A stretch of DNA of 64,000 nt from Liolophura sinensis (lineage: Eukaryota > Mollusca > Polyplacophora > Chitonida > Chitonidae): positions 60,863,249 to 60,927,248 of the forward strand of contig NC_088295.1 in assembly GCF_032854445.1 (NCBI RefSeq), read 5' to 3'. How positions within the stretch are numbered: the first letter of the stretch is position 1; every line of letters starts with the position of its first letter. A program made the translations under genes and the position numbers. Below the pieces are notes generated by a model, which ran no database searches, was not told where the DNA came from, and worked only from the letters and a program-made list of their open reading frames with translations. Below are positions 59,478 to 64,000 of the stretch, piece by piece.

Positions 59478-59880
59478 ATTTATTTCTTTGATTGGAGTTT
59501 TTGTTGTAGTAGCTGACATGTCACGTGATTCAGGGATATATTCTCCGTGAGTTCAGCTGAATAAGCTTGTAGACTCCACACCTGCAATCGTCCGTGAGTT
59601 AGAGACTGGTATCTACGACCACTGGGAGCCATCTCAAGAGGGTAGAGTGGCCGAGCTTCTCGTATAATAGGTGCTTTGATTTCGTGTGTTTGATAGTTCT
59701 TTAATGCAATAGTAGTTGTTTGTTACCGCGTACGTAACATTTTACGCCGTACTCAAGAATATTTCACTTAAACGACGATTGCCAGGATGACTGTGTGAGG
59801 AACCCGAGCAGAACCTAGGTTATACCCACGACCAGACAATCGAACTTACGATTGGAGAGGAAACCAGCAAGTGTCTGTTT
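59478..59880 (-). mobile_element. SINE-A copy split by a ~237-bp insertion
   Basis: The reversed tail and first core bases (atttatttctttgattggag ttttt, 59478-59502) are separated from the rest (ttttacgccgtactcaagaa..., 59740-59880). The break falls within gtgttttacgcc, which is continuous in all other copies. The inserted 59503-59739 begins ttgtagtagctgac and contains a tRNA-like ggtagagtggccgag string near 59640-59655. No clear terminal repeats are seen. Confidence 0.8.
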
Positions 59881-59884
59881 TCGA

Positions 59885-60780
59885 CGAGCAATATATAGTA
59901 AAAAGAATGTAGGTGCAATGTAAGATTAAAGTTTCATGTTGCACTTTATAAAGTGGCATGGTGGCTCAAAATTTGGGCTTTTAAACAAATTCTAATTGTG
60001 ACGTCTTAAAGAAGTTTTAAAGTTCGTTCATAAACTAAATCACTCACGTTCAAATAAAAAATATTCATTTAGCTCGTACGAGCCCGGAGAAGTACTGTCG
60101 TTATTCGACTTCAACACGAAGAGGGCGGGCCATTTTGCTTCATTAATATTCAATCGAAAGGGCCAAAGCACATGCGCAGCGTTCGGAAAGTTCCCTATGA
60201 TACCGACTTTCGATCAGCCGACAATCACATAGATACACGCAGAGTACAGCAGCTTACACAGCACTAAGAAAAGGTTACGAATATTCTTGTCATTAAGCCA
60301 AGAGTCAGAAATGTGTGTCTGTTCGAAGTTTAACACCCCCTGCCCATAACAACAACATTTGCACCTACCTATCAAGCAGGAGTTTTGCGATATCTTCGTA
60401 CTTCGTGAGACTCTTTTCTTTCTGCACTGTACTCCATAACTCAAACTAACCAACAATTACTACTCTAGTCTTCCTTGTCAACCTATCAAGCTTTCATTTA
60501 CGCCTCTTTTTGACTAATCCTGTCACAAGCGAGCCATAAGTCCTTTATTTTTATCGAGCGCTCTGCACATGCTCCATTTCCACTGAACTGACAGCCCCTC
60601 ATTTAAATATTCGGGCAGACTTTTCACTTTTCAAGTTTTTTTGTTATTATTAAATATTTACTTAACGTACAATTCTGGGGTTGGATTAACGAAAATCTTG
60701 TAACTTTTACTTCTTGACAAAATTACTTAATACTAATGTCATTATGTAATAACGCAAAATACCTTATATTTGGACGAACA
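59885..60780. other. Non-coding stretch, no confident gene
   Basis: 60085-60200 is richer in CG (gctcgtacgagcccgg, gagggcgggcca, catgcgcagcgttcgg) and could be a promoter. An 80-codon minus frame (60456-60214) has no recognised motif. Confidence 0.3.
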
Positions 60781-60784
60781 TGGC

Positions 60785-61070
60785 AATAATTCATCAGCCA
60801 CATGACGGTGTGAGTCTACATACTGTGTCGTTTTGTGAGGTCGAGCCCACGACGACAGGAGACGAAGACACAGGACCTAACACCCCACCTATTCACATTA
60901 TACAGACACCTGACACCCGACCCTTGCTTCCTTGCTGTATGGCTCAGTGCTCAGCACCATGGACAGCAACAAGTACCACTCTTAAAGTCTTTGTCATATC
61001 CAAACATACCACATCTCTTGGCTTCAAGGTGGACGCTCTTACCACTAACCCGCCGAAGCGGTTTGCTTAA
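60785..61070 (-). mobile_element. SINE-C, tRNA-headed copy
   Basis: The minus strand begins with a tRNA-like head, aaaccgcttcggcgggttag + tggtaagagcgtccacc; TAGTGGTAAGAGCG is close to a Pol III A box. Then come aaagactttaagagtggtac, gctgagcactgagccata and tataatgtgaatag blocks shared with 9085-9345. The two overlapping plus-strand ORFs here (up to 98 codons) are antisense to the element and not genes. Confidence 0.7.
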
Positions 61071-61167
61071 GAGACCTAAGTACGACAAAATCACGATGAC
61101 GAAATGTTTCAAGGTATTGATATTTATTTAATTTCATCAATATAAAAGAGAACAACATGGGAGATAC

Positions 61168-61285
61168 ATCCAGAACAGAGACAACAGTGTGATAGTTGAC
61201 AAACGTAACTTCTCTTATTGGTCACATAAATGCTTAAATAGTAGCAACTTTATCCCGACCACCATGGCCACTGTTTTAAAATTAC
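61168..61285 (+). repeat. Rep-D dispersed repeat, copy 6 (shortened)
   Basis: agagacaacagtgtgatagt, attggtcacataaatgctta, aatagtagcaactttatccc, accatggccac. The middle portion is deleted relative to the 21.2-kb copy. Confidence 0.65.
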
Positions 61286-61667
61286 GCCAGCTACTGTTTT
61301 GTCAGCATATTTGAGAAACAATCACATGTACACAGTACAAAGTGAGATGGTGAACACTTTTTTTAAAGAACACGCAGAATTAAATCCGCATAAAATTGAC
61401 ATTTGTCATCTTCATCAGTTCGGACTGAAGACCTTAGCCGTTTAGATAAAATTATATAATTATTATGTGTACTAATACACATGTGTATGTACCACCTGAA
61501 AAAAGGTGTGGTATGCAAATGAGTCAGGTTCGCTCATTGCTACAAACTGTAATTCAACTACTAAAATTCACTATCCAAACAGATAGCTTTTTTTCAAGCA
61601 AAATTCCATCCAACGAAAATGTAAATGATGGTAAAGAAATGAACGAAGCATGGAAATCCTCTTTTGT

Positions 61668-61725
61668 TGCTGATCACCGTCGTATAAGGGAACTATTCTT
61701 GAGTGTGACATTAAAGGTGACTGTA
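61668..61725 (+). mobile_element. SINE-A short 3' relic
   Basis: tgctgatcaccgtcgtataa, gggaactattcttgagtgtg, acattaaaggtg. No tail. Confidence 0.7.
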
Positions 61726-61991
61726 AAACTGACATATATTATCCAATCGCGGCGCCTTAGTTTTCAAGGCGACAGACAGGAAGTGACGTACTGAGCACCA
61801 TATTCTTTCATTCTCAGACATGCGTGCTTCCATTTTATTACACAGCAGTTGTTTCTGAAATGCAAACCATGCCATGAATGTCGATCAGGTACAAAGATTA
61901 AACTTTTTTCAAGTGAAAGTGCTAAACTATCATACATTTTATAATTCATGATAATGTCTGAGAACATGGGATCTACCCGTCGAAACAGACA

Positions 61992-62044
61992 TTCGTTTAC
62001 CAGCCGTAAACCAAGATAGACGTTTCAGGTCATTATTGGAAACC
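61992..62044 (+). repeat. Rep-E conserved motif, copy 3
   Basis: ttaccagccgtaaaccaaga, tagacgtttcaggtcattat. It is less similar to the other two copies in its second half. Confidence 0.5.
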
Positions 62045-62139
62045 TCACATTTTAACTCCCCATGGCTGTCTATGTAAACTAATCTTGTAACAGTATTACC
62101 CCAGACGGGGATGGGGGCAGGGGCGGGTTTCTGAGTCAA

Positions 62140-62145
62140 TTTATT
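62140..62145 (-). terminator. Candidate poly(A) signal of the GPCR gene
   Basis: AATAAA on the minus strand, 289 bp downstream of the receptor stop codon. It is the nearest canonical hexamer noticed. Confidence 0.4.
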
Positions 62146-62433
62146 AAAATTTATGATTATAATTAATTTTAAAACTGGATTTATAACATCAAATTAAATC
62201 ATACTATAGAAACTGACTAAAATACCGATGTTTCGAGTGTAATCTACGGCTTGGCCCTCATTACGTGGCACAAAGATGGAAACAGCGCTCAAGTACATGT
62301 AGACCAAGGCAGTGCCCAGCAGAAATAATACGATGAACTGGGGAACTTTCCCCCGCCGATCGTCTCAGAAAATAATTCACAAAGGACTGCTTGTTCAACA
62401 GTGCCATGTTGATCCTTCAGGACAGCCCTCTGA

Positions 62434-63576
62434 CTATGTATTGTTTGTCGGTTTTGGAACCTTCCTGTGGTATCGCCAGTGACAGATGAGATGCGTGAAC
62501 TTATGTCGAAAGACACTTGATGAGAGGGAGTACAAGAAGAAGTTACAGCAATAATTTAGATCAGTGAACATCACGATTATGATTTTCTTCAATAGCTCTT
62601 GGCCAATGTTTTCCGCGCTCGATGTTGTCTCCGTAACAATCATGTAGATGGTGTGTGGAACAACGACGAGGGCAAAACAAGCGGATACAGAAAGAATCAT
62701 CGTGGTTATCTGGACGTGTTTTGCAACGTCCTTTGCAGATGGCCCGGTAGTGTCGTTGGCTCCAGTCAGTTTCCTGTGGCGACGATTGGACAGCATCCAT
62801 CCTATAATCACGCCGAAATTAGCCGTAACGACAAGGAAACATGGAATTATCCCATATATGGCGGACCGGATCCATCTCCAGTACCGTTCTACAACTTCCT
62901 CGAATTCCGGTAAAGGAGTACAAGAACCGAATGTCACAGAATTCCAAGCGTCGCCTTTGATCCAGAAATAGACAATGTTTATTGTAGCCAGGAGTAAAAC
63001 TAGCCCAAAGAGCATGCAGTAGACTCGATTTACATTCTCTCCGTTCATTCGTAATGGGAACCATATAACGGCAAATCTTTGTAAAGTCATGAAAGCAAGA
63101 ACCCAGTGAGAAAATTCCGTCAGAGTTACTCCCAAGTAAAGATACACGTAACAATTCGGCTGTTGGGACTTCCCGCCATTTGTAACAACACCTGACTCAA
63201 AAGTGAGAAACTTCAAAAGCAGCACCAAAGTATCGCTAACAGCCAGAACCGCCGAGTACACTTTCCACGCCTTCCAGGGCCGCATGTTTCCAAGAACAAA
63301 GAGTGTTGCCATGTTTGCGAAAAAGCCAATCGGAAATACAACCCGCATGTAGTTGAGTGATATCCGTTCAGCCATCGCAAGTCCAGGACTTTCAAAGATT
63401 TTTTTAAATCCTTCATACAGGATTTTGCCAAGATCAAACTCGAACGTCCCGTTGGTTTTTCCACACGTCAATGAACCAGAAGCATTAAAAATATTGGTTT
63501 CGTTTCTAATGATAGATGTCGTATTTTCATGTCCGCGATCTGAACATATTTGGCCCATCGTTTGATCCAAGGTCAA
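62434..63576 (-). CDS. Class A (rhodopsin-like) G protein-coupled receptor, orphan, peptide-receptor-like
   Basis: A 380-residue single-exon seven-helix receptor of the plasma membrane, expected to couple to heterotrimeric G proteins. Seen: an extracellular N-terminus of about 70 residues with four N-glycosylation sequons (N18, N25, N31, N42). Helices lie near residues 73-97, 105-126, 142-172, 184-205, 237-262, 288-315 and 329-353. Hallmarks: N88 (1.50), D115 (2.50), the C142-C219 disulfide pair, P245 in TM5, P307 in TM6, and NFFLY at 345-349 in place of NPxxY. The DRY motif is replaced by QRF (166-168). After TM7 comes FRHKF, then a short basic tail with no clear palmitoylation Cys beyond C365. 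Length and layout fit invertebrate neuropeptide receptors of the FMRFamide-receptor type, but the ligand cannot be told. ATG 63576 is used because it opens the frame; M7 is an alternative. A TATA box lies about 350 bp upstream. Two decayed relatives lie at 58 and 52.8 kb. Confidence 0.9.
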   Translation of the reverse strand: MTLDQTMGQICSDRGHENTTSIIRNETNIFNASGSLTCGKTNGTFEFDLGKILYEGFKKIFESPGLAMAERISLNYMRVVFPIGFFANMATLFVLGNMRPWKAWKVYSAVLAVSDTLVLLLKFLTFESGVVTNGGKSQQPNCYVYLYLGVTLTEFSHWVLAFMTLQRFAVIWFPLRMNGENVNRVYCMLFGLVLLLATINIVYFWIKGDAWNSVTFGSCTPLPEFEEVVERYWRWIRSAIYGIIPCFLVVTANFGVIIGWMLSNRRHRKLTGANDTTGPSAKDVAKHVQITTMILSVSACFALVVVPHTIYMIVTETTSSAENIGQELLKKIIIVMFTDLNYCCNFFLYSLSSSVFRHKFTHLICHWRYHRKVPKPTNNT

Positions 63577-63919
63577 TTTCTCTTCAGTTCTTTAAGCGAG
63601 TTGTTCTAAAACATATATCTGGTAGCCGTACCTGGAATGAACAAATATCTGAGAATAAAATTAAGTACACATTCTCCAACATTGCAAAACATATTTGCAA
63701 CTCTACATGGAAATGAAATAAAAGAAACTTAATCTCGAAGGTCAAACGGTACTTTATCTTATTTCCAGGCCACCAAATTCAAAAATTCAAAAGGAATGAA
63801 TTACTTGCCAGCCTATATCGTGCTCAGAGTATGCCGCGCATCACCGTTACTTTCTCTCCCTGTGACTGCGTTAGACCCAATTTCCAGCAGAGTAATGCTG
63901 CGGTGGCACAGTCTGACCA

Positions 63920-63927
63920 TTTTATAT
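63920..63927 (-). promoter_or_regulatory. Probable TATA box of the GPCR gene
   Basis: ATATAAAA on the minus strand (gtgatataaaatggtc), 344 bp upstream of the ATG. The same element, with similar downstream sequence, survives at the pseudogene (59208-59215), which suggests a real core promoter. It implies a 5'UTR of roughly 310 nt if unspliced. Confidence 0.6.
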
Positions 63928-64000
63928 CACATTTCTTAATTAAATTACCAGAGACGTTTTAGTTTTCTTCTAATTTTGTCAGCTTCCGATAAACCCTGAC

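Noticed and set aside
60780-61131. Two overlapping plus-strand ORFs of about 97 codons
   Set aside because: Antisense to SINE-C, and overlapping frames without family similarity.
62561-63464. Several ORFs of 79-111 codons on both strands
   Set aside because: Shadow frames of the receptor gene at 62434-63576.

Overview
This is 64 kb of an animal nuclear genome, most likely a lophotrochozoan and probably a mollusc (a brachiopod is not excluded). The evidence is low coding density, AT-rich intergenic sequence, long AT microsatellites, spliced-gene signals, about two dozen copies of a tRNA-headed SINE with an (AAAT)n tail, a second SINE family ending in (CACT)n, and Penelope-like retroelement remnants. 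Nothing suggests a prokaryote: there are no operons, CRISPR arrays or rRNA genes. The species call rests on recognising repeat style and on a lophotrochozoan-looking receptor, so it is an inference. || Layout. 1-15 kb is mostly non-coding, with scattered SINEs, a (CACT)n-tailed SINE and an AT microsatellite. 15-16 kb and 31.5-32 kb hold two related minus-strand loci. Each has a conserved upstream block, then about 350 bp further on a short hydrophobic N-terminal exon ending in a phase-1 GTAAG donor; these are the best candidates for two paralogous secreted or membrane protein genes, but their downstream exons were not found. A possible two-exon 3' end of a plus-strand gene lies at 14.96-15.31 kb. 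19-31 kb is SINEs, a decayed Penelope-like RT fragment and simple repeats. 32-52 kb is repeat-rich, with a large fold-back at 44.0-44.2 kb, a second Penelope-like fragment at 46.7-47.0 kb, and two pairs of diverged duplicated non-coding blocks (11.6/34.6 kb and 38.9/43.2 kb). 53.6 kb has a candidate CCAAT-box promoter and first exon on the minus strand. 54.5-55.7 kb is a minisatellite with a 36-bp unit arranged as 72-bp dimers. || 52.8-63.9 kb holds a minus-strand class A GPCR cluster: one intact single-exon receptor (62434-63576), a frameshifted tandem copy whose TATA box and 3' flank are still recognisable (57.4-59.2 kb), and a small third fragment at 52.8 kb. The intact receptor is the only protein-coding gene I call with high confidence. 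|| Several dispersed repeat families recur here (called SINE-A, SINE-B, SINE-C, Rep-D and Rep-E); Rep-D has six copies. All homology statements come from reading the sequence by eye; no database search or alignment program was run.
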